A DNA stretch of 64,000 nt from contig NZ_VWXL01000019.1 of assembly GCF_009746625.1 (NCBI RefSeq), positions 20,201 to 84,200 of the forward strand, in the 5' to 3' direction. The DNA is from Caproicibacter fermentans. GTDB lineage: Bacteria; Bacillota; Clostridia; Oscillospirales; Acutalibacteraceae. This document shows positions 34,147 through 43,087 of this stretch, piece after piece; positions within the stretch are counted from its first letter, which is position 1; every line of letters starts with the position of its first letter. A program made the translations under genes and the position numbers. The notes under the pieces were generated by a model. That model saw only the letters and a list, made by a program, of their open reading frames with translations, was not told the DNA's origin and did not search any database.

Positions 34147-34324
34147 ACTGCACCTCGCGTTCATTTCAATCAAGCCTACTTATTGTATTGCAAAGAGGAG
34201 GGCTTGTCAACGCGGAGCGTTTTCGGCGGCTTTATGAAATTCCTGTGAAGATCGGGCAAAACACTGTATTTTCAATCCGCCGTTTGCTATAATAAAACGA
34301 ATGGGACGAATGGGAGGGATTGCC

Positions 34325-34438
34325 ATGAAGCATCAGCCGGCGCCGGGAAAACCGCATGCGCTGTTTGTCCGGATTCTTGCCGGAGTCTGCGCGGTTTTGA
34401 TCGCTGCCTCCGCTTTTTTTCTGGCGTTTTTTTCCTGA
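34325..34438 (+). CDS. 37-residue single-span membrane microprotein
   Basis: MKHQPAPGKPHALFVRILAG is followed by a hydrophobic span to the end (VCAVLIAASAFFLAFFS). A good ribosome site (GGGAGGG, 8 bases before ATG) and a promoter-like TATAAT at 34288-34293 with a weak -35 (TGTATT, 17-base spacing) precede it. A GC-rich stem with a T-run follows at about 34445-34476. These signals support a real small gene, but there is no homologue I recognise. It lies divergently from the LCP gene and before the small-multidrug-export-like gene. Confidence 0.55.
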   Translation: MKHQPAPGKPHALFVRILAGVCAVLIAASAFFLAFFS

Positions 34439-34523
34439 AGACCGGTCGTCGCGGCAATGCGGCGGACTTTTTGTTTTATCAGCCGGAGACTCCCAAATTT
34501 TGAACATACAGAGGTATCTTTGA

Positions 34524-35015
34524 ATGGATCAGCTGGTTACCACATTGATCAATGCCCTGCGGGGCATTCCCGCTGAACTGATTGTGTTTCTTATTTCTCT
34601 TTTGCCGCTGCTGGAGCTCAGGGGCGGCATCCTTGCGGCGGGTTTGCTGCACGTCGGAATGATCCGTGCGTTTTTTATTTGTCTGGCCGGCACGCTGCTG
34701 CCCGTCCCTTTTATCCTCCTTTTTTTCCGAAAAATTCTGGACTGGCTGCGCAACACGCGCTTTGTCCGTCTGGTGCGCCGGCTGGAGGACAAGATGAACC
34801 GCAAAAGCAAACAGATTGAAAAATACAAGACGTTCGGCCTGCTGCTGTTTGTCGCGATTCCGCTGCCCGGCACCGGCGCGTGGACAGGCTCCGCCGCCGC
34901 CGCCCTGATCGGCATGAAGTTCCGGCACGCGCTGATTTCCGTGGTGCTTGGCTGCGTCGTCGCGGATGTGATTATGTGCCTGCTCGCCTACGGCGTTTTG
35001 GGCTCGATTCTGTAG
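34524..35015 (+). CDS. Small multidrug export-like membrane protein (COG2426)
   Basis: The 163-residue protein has four or five membrane segments and the family blocks SLLPLLELRGGI and IPLPGTGAWTGSAAAALIGMKF. The annotation as export protein is historical; the COG2426 family is a DedA/VTT-like small integral protein of unproven substrate. It lies 16 bases before the HI0933-type flavoprotein, so both probably share one message. Confidence 0.85.
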   Translation: MDQLVTTLINALRGIPAELIVFLISLLPLLELRGGILAAGLLHVGMIRAFFICLAGTLLPVPFILLFFRKILDWLRNTRFVRLVRRLEDKMNRKSKQIEKYKTFGLLLFVAIPLPGTGAWTGSAAAALIGMKFRHALISVVLGCVVADVIMCLLAYGVLGSIL

Positions 35016-35031
35016 GAAAGGAGGGACCCCC

Positions 35032-36273
35032 ATGCAAAAAGCGGATCTTGCGGTTGTCGGGGGAGGGGCCTCCGGCATGGCCGCGGCTTTGGCTGCCGCG
35101 CGGGCCGGAGGGCGCGGGACGAGCGTCGCGGTGCTGGAAAAGAACGACCGTGTCGGAAAAAAGCTGCTGCTGACCGGCAACGGCCGCTGCAACCTGACCA
35201 ACCGCTGCGCGGGAGAAAGCTCCCACTACCACGGGGACGCGGCGGCGCATCGGATTCTGAAAGACTTTTCGCCGGAACAGGCGCTTTTGCTGTTTCAAAA
35301 GCTGGGCCTGCTCTGCCGTGAACTGGACGGCGGACGGATTTATCCATACAGTCTGCAGGCGGCGTCCGTTTTGAACGTTCTGCGAAGAAATCTGGACCGC
35401 TGCGGTGTTGAGACCGTCTGCGGCTTTGATGTGAAAAGCGTTCGGAAATCAGGCGGCGGATTTTTGGTCTCTTCTCCGCAGGGAGAGTTTTTTGCCCGGC
35501 GGGTGATTCTTGCGGCGGGCGGTGCGGCCTGCCCTCGCTCCGGTTCGGACGGCGGCGGCGCCGTGCTGGTGAAAACACTGGGCCACACCGTCGGGCCCCT
35601 TTTCCCGTCTTTGGTTCAGATCAAAACGGACCCGGCGCGGGTGCGCCCTTTAAAAGGGGTTCGCTGCCCGGCTGCCGTTTCGTTCCGCGCGGAAGGCAAA
35701 ATCCTGCGCGCATCCGTCGGGGAAGTCCAGTTTACGGAAGACGCGCTTTCCGGCATCTGTATTTTTGAGCTTTCCCGGTGTGTCGGCGAGGTTCGAAATC
35801 CGAAGAATGCGGAAATCCTGCTTGATTTGTTTCCGGAGCATTCGCCGGAAAAGCTGAAAGAGCTGTTGCGGACAGCCTCGGTCGGCGCGGGCGACTGGAC
35901 CGTTTCGCAGCTTCTGGAGGGCTTCCTGCCCAAAGCGCTGACAATCGAGCTGTCGAAATACGCGCTGGGCGGCGCGTCGACGCCGACCGGCCGGCTTTCG
36001 GACGAAACGCTGGACCGGCTGGTTTCGGCGGCGAAAGGCTATGCCTTCCCGGTCAGGGGGACGCTTTCGTGGGACCACGCGCAGGTAACGGCGGGCGGCG
36101 TTCCTCTTTCGGAACTGACGGAGCGACTGGAATCGAAAAAGTGCGGGGGACTGTATCTGTGCGGCGAGCTGCTGGATGTCGACGGCGACTGCGGGGGCTA
36201 TAATCTGCACTGGGCCTGGGCCAGCGGTGTAACCGCCGGAAGGGCCGCCGCAGAATCTTTAAAAGGAGGGTGA
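35032..36273 (+). CDS. HI0933/BaiN-type FAD-dependent oxidoreductase
   Basis: The 413-residue flavoprotein has the N-terminal dinucleotide fold (DLAVVGGGASGMAAALAAARAG), the family hallmark KLLLTGNGRCNLTNRC, and the C-terminal FAD segment GGLYLCGELLDVDGDCGGYNLHWAWASG. The family is conserved in most Firmicutes and is variously called aminoacetone oxidase-like or BaiN; the reaction is uncertain. AAAGGAGG precedes the ATG. The next gene begins 6 bases after its stop. Confidence 0.9.
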   Translation: MQKADLAVVGGGASGMAAALAAARAGGRGTSVAVLEKNDRVGKKLLLTGNGRCNLTNRCAGESSHYHGDAAAHRILKDFSPEQALLLFQKLGLLCRELDGGRIYPYSLQAASVLNVLRRNLDRCGVETVCGFDVKSVRKSGGGFLVSSPQGEFFARRVILAAGGAACPRSGSDGGGAVLVKTLGHTVGPLFPSLVQIKTDPARVRPLKGVRCPAAVSFRAEGKILRASVGEVQFTEDALSGICIFELSRCVGEVRNPKNAEILLDLFPEHSPEKLKELLRTASVGAGDWTVSQLLEGFLPKALTIELSKYALGGASTPTGRLSDETLDRLVSAAKGYAFPVRGTLSWDHAQVTAGGVPLSELTERLESKKCGGLYLCGELLDVDGDCGGYNLHWAWASGVTAGRAAAESLKGG

Positions 36274-36279
36274 CGGCAG

Positions 36280-36666
36280 TTGGAAGGCGAACTCATGATT
36301 GACGTACTGATGTTTGTGTTTACGGGGCTGATCCTGCTGGTCGGCTGGCTTGTACGGGACCATCACTCCGGGTACCCGGATACGTTCTGCGGGTATCATG
36401 TGGGAGGCATCGCCGCGAAGAGCGGGGAGGCTTGGGAAGATGCGAACCGCTGGTGCGGCGGCGCATTTTTGAAATGCGGGTCGGCCTTCCTCTTTCTGGA
36501 CGCAGCCGCGGCGCTGACGTTCCGGGTGATGCGGGCGGAGGAGCGGCTTCCGGGCCTTCCCGTCAGCTATCTGATGGCGGCGATATTGGTCCCGACGGCA
36601 CTGTCCATCGTTTGGACGGAGCGGCGGCTCAAGCAGAAATACAACCCTGACGGCACGTTGAAATAA
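36280..36666 (+). CDS. SdpI-family membrane protein
   Basis: The 128-residue protein has three hydrophobic segments. Its GYHVGGIAAKSGEAWEDANRWCG motif matches the SdpI/YhfL signature (GYRT...EAWxxANxxxG). Some SdpI proteins give immunity to toxic peptides; many are of unknown role. The best start is TTG at 36280, nine bases after AAAAGGAGGG; an ATG at 36295 lacks its own site. Confidence 0.75.
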   Translation: MEGELMIDVLMFVFTGLILLVGWLVRDHHSGYPDTFCGYHVGGIAAKSGEAWEDANRWCGGAFLKCGSAFLFLDAAAALTFRVMRAEERLPGLPVSYLMAAILVPTALSIVWTERRLKQKYNPDGTLK

Positions 36667-36678
36667 GGAGAACCTGCG

Positions 36679-36964
36679 ATGAACTGTGCTTATTATGTTG
36701 TGGACGCGTTTACGGACCGCGTTTTTCGGGGGAATCCCGCCGGGGTCTGTGTCCTGAGTGAATTTCCGGAGCGGAAGCTCATGCAGAGCATTGCGGCGGA
36801 AAACAATCTGTCCGAAACCGCGTTCGTGGTTCGGCGGAACGGGTTTTATGGGAGGCGGCGCAGCATCCGCGCGGGGCGGTTTGCTTGACTGCGAACTGTG
36901 CGGGGAGCGTGTGAAAATCGGCGGCAGGGCCGTTTTATACCTGACAGGAGAGATATTAATTTGA
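36679..36964 (+). pseudogene. PhzF-family isomerase, collapsed by internal deletion and frameshift
   Basis: The first about 53 residues are a clear PhzF/YddE N-terminus (YYVVDAFTDRVFRGNPAGVC followed by AAENNLSETAFV). Immediately afterwards, in the next frame, comes what looks like a PhzF C-terminus (ASARGGLLDCELCGERVKIG ending AVLYLTGEILI). The central about 200 residues are missing. It therefore cannot encode a working enzyme. The remaining open frames overlap the start of the next gene, which may still use the old ribosome flow. Confidence 0.8.
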
Positions 36965-38541
36965 TTTATCGCATTTCAGAACTTCGTTTGGAGTTGGGCG
37001 GGTCGGAGAATGAACTGAAAGCGCAGGCAGCGAAGCGTTTGCGCGTTTCAACAGAAGAAATCCGCTCGATGAGCCTGTGTAAAAAATCCGTAGACGCGCG
37101 CAAAAAGAGCGACGTCCATTTCATCTGCACCGTGGAGGCCGACTGTCCGTCGGCCCGAATGCCAAAAGACCGGCGTGTGACAAAGGCCGAACCGTACCGG
37201 TACCGTCTGCCGGCTTGTCGTCCTCTGGAACAGCGGCCCGTGGTGGTTGGATTCGGTCCCGCCGGAATGTTTGCCGCGCTGATTCTAGCGCAGGCGGGGC
37301 AGCGGCCCGTTGTGCTGGAACGCGGTTCCCGCGTGGAGGAACGGCAGAAGCAGGTTTCCGCTTTCTGGAACAGCGGAATTTTAAATCCGGAGTGCAACGT
37401 CCAGTTCGGCGAGGGCGGCGCGGGAACCTTTTCCGACGGAAAGCTGAACACCGGCACGAAGGACCCGCGGATCCGCAAGGTGCTGGAGGAATTTGTCGGC
37501 GCGGGTGCCCCGCCGGAAATCCTGTATGAAGCGAAGCCGCATATCGGCACCGATCGGCTGCCGCAGACGGTTCGTGGAATCCGGCAGAAGATTCTCTCCC
37601 TAGGCGGCGAAATCCGGTTTGACACACAGATGACCGCTCTGCTGAAAAGGGACGGCCGTGTTTCCGGCGTGGAATTCCGAACAAAGGGCGGCGCGCCGGA
37701 GCGGATGGAGACCGGCCGTGTCGTGCTGGCGGTCGGGCACAGCGCGCGGGATACGTTTGAAGAACTGCTCGCCGCCGGTGTCCCGATGGAGCCGAAGCCT
37801 TTCGCCGTGGGCGCGCGGATCGAACACCCGCAGAGTCTGATCGACTCCGCGCAGTACGGGGCTGCCGCGGGGCACCCGGCGCTGGGGGCGGCGGATTACA
37901 AATTGGCGGTTCATCTGGAAAACGGGCGGGGCGTATACACGTTCTGCATGTGTCCGGGCGGCCAGGTCGTTGCGGCGGCCAGTGAGGGCGGCCGCCTGGT
38001 GACAAACGGGATGAGCCGTTTTGCCCGCGACGGGCAAAACGCCAACGCCGCCCTGCTGGTCGGAGTTACCCCAGCGGATTTCGAAGGGGAAGGCCCGCTT
38101 GCGGGGGTACAATTTCAGCGCATGCTGGAGGAGGCCGCGTTCCGGCTGGGCGGCGGCGAATACCGCGCCCCCGTTCAGCGGGTGGAGGATTTTCTGGAGC
38201 GCCGTGCTTCTTCCCGGCTTGGAGACATTGTTCCGACTTGTCGCCCGGGAGTGACACCCTGCTCCCTGGACAGCTGTCTGCCGCCTTTTCTTGCGGACTC
38301 CATGCGCGAAGGAATCCGGCGAATGGACGCCCTTCTGCACGGCTTTGCCATGCCGGACGCGGTTTTGACGGCGGTGGAAAGCCGTTCTTCGTCCCCGGTG
38401 CGCATCCTGCGCGGGGACGACGGGCAGTCGCCCGTCCTTTCCGGCTTGTATCCCTGCGGGGAAGGCGCGGGCTACGCGGGCGGCATCGTTTCCGCTGCGG
38501 TGGACGGAATCAGATGCGCGGAGCGGGTGCTCGGCGGATAA
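36961..38541 (+). CDS. NAD(P)/FAD-dependent dehydrogenase (COG2509 type)
   Basis: The 526-residue flavoprotein has an N-terminal substrate-like domain (YRISELRLELGGSENELKAQ, LRVSTEEIRSMSLCKKSVDARKK), the FAD fold VVVGFGPAGMFAALILAQAG and the family blocks NVQFGEGGAGTFSDGKLNTG and TFCMCPGGQVVAAASEGG. It ends with a GLYPCGEGAGYAGGIVSAAVDG FAD motif. The family is conserved in Clostridia; its substrate is not established. The start is taken as TTG at 36961, ten bases after AGGAGAG and overlapping the phzF remnant stop. Confidence 0.88.
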   Translation: MIYRISELRLELGGSENELKAQAAKRLRVSTEEIRSMSLCKKSVDARKKSDVHFICTVEADCPSARMPKDRRVTKAEPYRYRLPACRPLEQRPVVVGFGPAGMFAALILAQAGQRPVVLERGSRVEERQKQVSAFWNSGILNPECNVQFGEGGAGTFSDGKLNTGTKDPRIRKVLEEFVGAGAPPEILYEAKPHIGTDRLPQTVRGIRQKILSLGGEIRFDTQMTALLKRDGRVSGVEFRTKGGAPERMETGRVVLAVGHSARDTFEELLAAGVPMEPKPFAVGARIEHPQSLIDSAQYGAAAGHPALGAADYKLAVHLENGRGVYTFCMCPGGQVVAAASEGGRLVTNGMSRFARDGQNANAALLVGVTPADFEGEGPLAGVQFQRMLEEAAFRLGGGEYRAPVQRVEDFLERRASSRLGDIVPTCRPGVTPCSLDSCLPPFLADSMREGIRRMDALLHGFAMPDAVLTAVESRSSSPVRILRGDDGQSPVLSGLYPCGEGAGYAGGIVSAAVDGIRCAERVLGG

Positions 38542-38563
38542 CACAGCAATGGGACTTGCGGAA

Positions 38564-38597
38564 AAAGGTCGGCGGGGAAATTTCCCCGCCGACCTTT
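38564..38597. terminator. Bidirectional terminator between flavoprotein and GNAT genes
   Basis: AAAGGTCGGCGGGGAAA and its exact complement form a perfect 17-bp palindrome (38564-38597). It serves the plus-strand flavoprotein gene and overlaps the stop of the minus-strand acetyltransferase gene. Confidence 0.85.
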
Positions 38598-39126
38598 ATG
38601 CTTTTTCCGGTTCGCCCGGCAGATTCCGGATTCTGCCCATGATCATTTCATCCACGTAGGTCCCGTTCCGGATGGCGGCTTTCCGCTTTGTGCCCTCCAC
38701 CTCAAACCCCATCTTTTTGTAGAGGCGGATCGCCCGGTCGTTGTCCGTGTAAACGCCGAGCTCGACCCGCACCAGCATCAGCCAGTTGTCCGCCACATCC
38801 AGAACGGTTTTCATCAGAGCTTCGCCGATCCCCTGATTCTGATAATCCCTATGTACCATAATGCCAAGCCCGGCGGAGTGGCGCAGCCGCGGGTTTGCGC
38901 TGATGTTCAGACCCGCCATGCCGATTATTTTTTCTGTTCCGTTAACCTCCGTTACGGCGACGAATTCATGGCTGTTCGGACCCATTGCCGCAATAAAATC
39001 CTCTGTCTTTTGAATCCGTTCGGACGGAAGAGCAAGCATGTTGTAAAAAACCTCCGGCATTCTGCGCATTTCGTTGATTCCCTCGGCGTCTTCCTTCCTT
39101 ACGGGCCTGATTTCAAAATTCCGCAT
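38596..39126 (-). CDS. GNAT-family N-acetyltransferase
   Basis: The 176-residue protein has the GNAT fold with the acetyl-CoA loop GIMVHRDYQNQGIGEALMKTVLDVAD (Q/R-x-x-G-x-G/A) and the late RLYKKMGFEVEGTKRKA strand typical of RimJ/RimL- or YhhY-like enzymes. The acceptor is unknown. AGGAATT lies before the ATG. It follows the TetR-type gene on the same strand after a terminator. Confidence 0.88.
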   Translation of the reverse strand: MRNFEIRPVRKEDAEGINEMRRMPEVFYNMLALPSERIQKTEDFIAAMGPNSHEFVAVTEVNGTEKIIGMAGLNISANPRLRHSAGLGIMVHRDYQNQGIGEALMKTVLDVADNWLMLVRVELGVYTDNDRAIRLYKKMGFEVEGTKRKAAIRNGTYVDEMIMGRIRNLPGEPEKA

Positions 39127-39147
39127 AAAAATTCCTCCGTTTTATTG

Positions 39148-39174
39148 CAAAAAGCCCGACAAAATCAGGCTTTT
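39148..39174 (-). terminator. Terminator of the TetR-type gene
   Basis: On the minus strand AAAAGCCTGATTTTGTCGGGCTTTTT folds into a stem of about 9 bp with a T-run. It overlaps the last codons of the TetR-type gene. Confidence 0.7.
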
Positions 39175-39749
39175 AGTAAACTTACAAACCATTCCGCCTC
39201 CGGCATTGGGGCCGAGGGGAAGCAGACGGAATTTTCCGCGGCGTTTTCAATCGCGGAAAAATAGCACAGCGCCAGCGCCATGGAGTCGCCCTGACGGATT
39301 TCTCCTATTTTCTGCCCGGCTCTGACAGTCGGGACAAGTTTTTTCGCAAAGTCCATTTCCCGGACCGTTTTCTTCATTTCCTCCGTCAGGTAATCGGCAT
39401 AGAGAGCCTGCTTCGCAAGCAAAAAGACCTTGGCCGTCGCGGGGGAAACCGCGAAATAAGACAGCGCGCTTTCTGCAATTTGGCGGAAAACTTCAATCGG
39501 GCTCAGGGAAAGGCGAAGGTATTCCTCCATCATCCGGATGCCGTCGAGCGCGGTTTTCAGGTGTTCCAAATAGAGCTGTTCCTTTGTGTCGTAATAGTGG
39601 AACAGCAATCCGGAGCTGATTCCCAGCGCGCGGGAAATTTCGCGCGTGCTGGTTCCCGTGTAGCCGTGCCGGATAAAGAGGTCCAGACTTTTGTCCAAAA
39701 TCTCTCGGCGCCTGCCTTCTTTCTGCTTTTGCCGCAGGGTCATTCGCAT
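39165..39749 (-). CDS. TetR/AcrR-family transcriptional regulator
   Basis: The 194-residue protein has a TetR-type DNA-binding domain at the N-terminus (REILDKSLDLFIRHGYTGTS, TREISRALGISSGLLFHYYD) followed by an all-helical ligand domain with many Ala and Leu. It is divergent from the aminotransferase gene across a 200-base AT-rich spacer. No clear operator dyad stands out there. The ligand is unknown. Confidence 0.88.
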   Translation of the reverse strand: MRMTLRQKQKEGRRREILDKSLDLFIRHGYTGTSTREISRALGISSGLLFHYYDTKEQLYLEHLKTALDGIRMMEEYLRLSLSPIEVFRQIAESALSYFAVSPATAKVFLLAKQALYADYLTEEMKKTVREMDFAKKLVPTVRAGQKIGEIRQGDSMALALCYFSAIENAAENSVCFPSAPMPEAEWFVSLLKA

Positions 39750-39949
39750 AGTCCTCCTTCCGGGGTTGGAGATCTTCTTAATATTTGAAACAGCATAGCA
39801 GATTTAACAAATCCTGTCAATCCCGGATATTTCTTCAAAATCCTGTGATTTTGAATGACAAATCGAAGATAATTGCAAATTCCTCTTTCTATTAAAAAAA
39901 GACTATGCTACAATAATCTTTAAAAAAGAGAAGACGGGAAGTGTTCTTC

Positions 39950-41122
39950 GTGGAGTTTTCCAAACGGATGCGCCACTTTGAAACCGGTGTTTTTTCCGCG
40001 CTGGCGCAAAGGAAACAGGAAAAGCTTGCAAAGGGAGAAGCGGTGGTCGATTTCAGCATCGGGTCGCCGAATATTCCACCGGCTCAGCACATTATTGACG
40101 CCCTGGCAGAGGGAGTCAAAGACAGAAGCAAGTACGAATATGCCATTACCGACAGTTCGGAATTGCGGCGGGCCGTCTGCGTCTGGTACCGCAGAAGATA
40201 CGGGGTGGAGCTGGACGCGGAAACGGAGGTTGTGTCGCTGCTGGGTTCGCAGGACGGGCTGGCGCATCTCTCGCTTGCCGTTGTGGACCCGGGCGACCTT
40301 GTGCTGGTGCCGGACCCCGGGTACCCGATTTTCGGGGACGGGCCGCTTCTGGCGGGCGCCGAGCTGTACCGCATGCCGCAGGAAGAGAAAAACGGGTGGA
40401 TCATCGACCTGAAAGCCGTGCCGGAGCAGATCGCCCGCCGCGCCAGGTTCATGATCGTTTCCTATCCGAACAATCCCGTGACCAGCATCGCGCCGCCTTC
40501 CTTTTACCGGGAGCTGGTGGATTTCGCGAAGACCTATGAGATTATTGTTTTGCACGACAATGCGTACAGCGAGCTGGCGTTCGACGGGGCAAAGTGCGGC
40601 AGCTTTTTGCAGACTGCCGGAGCGAAGGATGTCGGAATCGAATTTAACTCGCTTTCCAAAACCTATGGTCTGGCCGGAGCCAGAATCGGCTTTGCTCTTG
40701 GCAACCGGGAAGTGATTTCAGCCCTGAAAGCGCTGAAATCCAACTTGGACTACGGGATGTTCCTTCCGATACAAAAAGCCGCGGCGGCGGCCTTGACCGG
40801 ACCGCAGGACTGTGTGGAGCAGACGCGCGCGGCTTACGAGCAAAGAAGGAATGTGCTGGTGGAGGGATTGAACGCGATTGGCTGGAACATAAAAAAACCT
40901 GCGGCGACCATGTTTGTCTGGGCAAAGATTCCTTTGCCTTACACCGACAGCGTCGTGTTCGTAAAAGAACTTTTTCAAAAGACCGGAGTCCTGGTAACGC
41001 CCGGTTCGGCGTTTGGGCCGTCCGGCGAGGGATATGTCCGCATGGCGCTGGTACGGAGCGAAGAAGAGATGCGTGAAGCGATCCGTGCGATCGAACAGAG
41101 CGGAATCCTGAAGAATTCCTGA
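39950..41122 (+). CDS. PLP-dependent aminotransferase, class I/II
   Basis: The 390-residue protein has the fold-type I pattern. Key segments are DFSIGSPNIPPAQHIIDAL, the Tyr of KYEYAITDSSELRRAV, the Asn in SYPNNPVTS, the Asp/Tyr pair VLHDNAYSEL, the PLP Lys in EFNSLSKTYGLAGARIG and the substrate Arg in GYVRMALV. It is closest in pattern to LL-diaminopimelate or alanine/aspartate aminotransferases. The substrate is not certain. GTG at 39950 is preferred to GTG at 39941 because GGGAAG is better spaced. A strong terminator follows. Confidence 0.9.
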   Translation: MEFSKRMRHFETGVFSALAQRKQEKLAKGEAVVDFSIGSPNIPPAQHIIDALAEGVKDRSKYEYAITDSSELRRAVCVWYRRRYGVELDAETEVVSLLGSQDGLAHLSLAVVDPGDLVLVPDPGYPIFGDGPLLAGAELYRMPQEEKNGWIIDLKAVPEQIARRARFMIVSYPNNPVTSIAPPSFYRELVDFAKTYEIIVLHDNAYSELAFDGAKCGSFLQTAGAKDVGIEFNSLSKTYGLAGARIGFALGNREVISALKALKSNLDYGMFLPIQKAAAAALTGPQDCVEQTRAAYEQRRNVLVEGLNAIGWNIKKPAATMFVWAKIPLPYTDSVVFVKELFQKTGVLVTPGSAFGPSGEGYVRMALVRSEEEMREAIRAIEQSGILKNS

Positions 41123-41137
41123 TTCAGAAGACAAATC

Positions 41138-41172
41138 AAAACGGCCGGAGCAACCGCTTCGGCCGTTTTTTG
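41138..41172. terminator. Bidirectional terminator between aminotransferase and pentapeptide genes
   Basis: AACGGCCGGAGC-AACC-GCTTCGGCCGTT is a 12-bp stem with two weak central pairs, flanked by AAAA on one side and TTTTTT on the other. It can serve both converging genes. Confidence 0.85.
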
Positions 41173-41173
41173 T

Positions 41174-41821
41174 CTAGGGGCGAATGACGAGCCCCAGATA
41201 ACGGGAAAGCTCGCACGCCTGCAAAGTAGTGACGACGGCGCCGCGCAGCTCCGGGCCGGAAACCGCGAGACCGTCGATCTCATCGCTGGTCAAATCGATT
41301 CCGGCAAGCGGCGTGTGCAGAAACTCGGCTTTTTGCAGGCCGCAGTTTGAAAACGTAACGCCTTTCAGCGCGCAGTCCTCCAGATCCCCGCTCTCCATCC
41401 CGCAGTCCAGAAATCTCGTTTGTTTCAGCTTCGAGCTTGCCAGACTGACCCAGTCCGCCTTGCATCCCCGAAACACAACGTGTTCCCACAGCGTGCGGGA
41501 AAAATCCGCGCCGACCAGTTTGCAGTTTTTAAACTCGACGCGGCGGAACAGGCTTTCGGACAGGGTCGCGTTTGAAAAATCACACGATTCGAATACAACG
41601 TCGATAAAAGACAGCTTTTCCGCCCGGCACCCCGTGAAGCGGCAGCCTGAAAACCGGCACTCGCGAAAATCGACGCCGGCAAATTCGGTGCCCGCGGCGG
41701 ATTGCCCGGAAAAGTACAATCCGGAACAGGCCGATTCTTCCAGAGAGGCCATTAAGATCATCTGTGCCATATTTTCCGCGGCGGTTGTCGAGTCCGGCAA
41801 ATTCGGGGAATCCGGTTTCAT
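41174..41821 (-). CDS. Pentapeptide-repeat protein
   Basis: The 215-residue protein is mostly made of five-residue repeats with F or L at the centre (VDFRECRFSGCRFTGCRAEK, then VVFESCDFSNATLSESLFRR). These build a right-handed beta-helix. It is unusually rich in Cys at the repeat corners. Qnr and MfpA proteins of this class protect gyrase, but many pentapeptide proteins have unknown roles. The ATG at 41821 with AGGAAG ahead is preferred over an upstream frame to 41890. Confidence 0.87.
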   Translation of the reverse strand: MKPDSPNLPDSTTAAENMAQMILMASLEESACSGLYFSGQSAAGTEFAGVDFRECRFSGCRFTGCRAEKLSFIDVVFESCDFSNATLSESLFRRVEFKNCKLVGADFSRTLWEHVVFRGCKADWVSLASSKLKQTRFLDCGMESGDLEDCALKGVTFSNCGLQKAEFLHTPLAGIDLTSDEIDGLAVSGPELRGAVVTTLQACELSRYLGLVIRP

Positions 41822-41948
41822 TTCTAAAGCTTCCTTTCCTGATAGAACTTGTTTCAGTTTAGCAGAAGCCATCGGCAGTGTAAAGAGCACTCGATCATAA
41901 ATTGCCGCTGATAGCTCATACTAAGCGGTGAAAAGGGAGGGATGCTTT

Positions 41949-42944
41949 TTGTTTCCCGAAAAAGTTTATTACGAACCGGACGCGCTGTCCTATGACTTGG
42001 GGAAAATGCTGAGGGAAAAGTTCGGCGGGTCGCCGTGGATTCCGATCGAAAGCCATAATAAAATAGACGAGCTGAGAACACAGCCGAATTCCGCGTTCAG
42101 GGATCTGAAACGGCTTTTGATCGTCGGGGTCAGGAAAACGCATCGATACGTCCCGAATACCAAAACCTCCGATTTTCTGGTTCCGTACACATCCTCCGGG
42201 TGCAGCGCGTCCTGCCTGTACTGCTATCTGGTTTGCAATTACAATAAATGCGCGTACCTGCGCCTCTTTGTCAACCGGGAGGAAATGCTGGACAAACTGG
42301 AAAAAACAGCCCGGAAGTCGGAACGCGAGCTTACGTTTGAAATCGGAAGCAACAGCGACCTTGTGCTGGAAAACACAATCACGCATAATCTGGAGTGGAC
42401 CATAGAGCGATTTGCCTCTCAGGAAAAGGGCTTCCTTACTTTCCCGACAAAATTCAATATGGTCGGGCCTCTTTTGCCGCTTGAACACCGCGGACGGGTG
42501 GTGTTCCGGATGAGCGTGAATCCGCAGGAAATCATTCGGACGATTGAGCTGGGAACTTCACCGCTGGAACAGCGCGTGGAAGCTCTGAACCAAATGGCTG
42601 AAGCGGGATACCGCGTCGGAATGCTGATCGCGCCGATTCTCCTGGTTGAAAACTGGAAGCCGCAGTATCTGGAGCTTCTGGATTTTCTGGAAGCGAAACT
42701 TTCCGACCGGGTGAAGCGCAGCGTTGGGATTGAAGTGATTTTTATGACTTACAGCTATGTTCACCGCGCCATCAATTCCGAGGCGTTTCCCAAGGGCTCC
42801 GACCTGTATGACCCCGAGAGGATGACGGGACGGGGCAGAGGAAAGTACTGTTATCGTCCGGACGTCAGAAACGAAGCGGAAGCTTTTTTAAGGCGGGAAA
42901 TAGAGAAGCGGTTCGGGGCAAAGTCGATCCTTTATATTGTTTGA
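41949..42944 (+). CDS. splB: Spore photoproduct lyase family radical SAM protein
   Basis: The 331-residue radical SAM enzyme has its CxxxCxxC cluster as CSASCLYC (Cys 85, 89, 92), then Cys 96 and Cys 101. Further family blocks are FEIGSNSDLVLENTITHNLEW and FPTKFNMVGPLL. SplB repairs the thymine dimer spore photoproduct when spores germinate. The start is taken as TTG at 41949, 8 bases after GGGAGGG; an in-frame GTG at 41928 lies before this site. The gene supports a spore-forming host. It is followed by the tRNA genes. Confidence 0.88.
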   Translation: MFPEKVYYEPDALSYDLGKMLREKFGGSPWIPIESHNKIDELRTQPNSAFRDLKRLLIVGVRKTHRYVPNTKTSDFLVPYTSSGCSASCLYCYLVCNYNKCAYLRLFVNREEMLDKLEKTARKSERELTFEIGSNSDLVLENTITHNLEWTIERFASQEKGFLTFPTKFNMVGPLLPLEHRGRVVFRMSVNPQEIIRTIELGTSPLEQRVEALNQMAEAGYRVGMLIAPILLVENWKPQYLELLDFLEAKLSDRVKRSVGIEVIFMTYSYVHRAINSEAFPKGSDLYDPERMTGRGRGKYCYRPDVRNEAEAFLRREIEKRFGAKSILYIV

Positions 42945-43033
42945 AGCTTCCGATCCGGTTAGACCGGTTTGAAAAACCGGGACGTTATTTCAGGAATCTC
43001 GAACGGGAATTCTCAAAATATCTCGAAAAGGGA

Positions 43034-43061
43034 TTGACAATCTCAAATGATTTGGTATAAT
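43034..43061 (+). promoter_or_regulatory. Promoter of the tRNA-Gln/tRNA-Pro operon
   Basis: TTGACA (43034-43039), 16 bases and TATAAT (43056-43061) lie 27 bases before the tRNA-Gln gene. Confidence 0.8.
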
Positions 43062-43087
43062 AAATCTTGCTGTTGCAAACAAGATTT

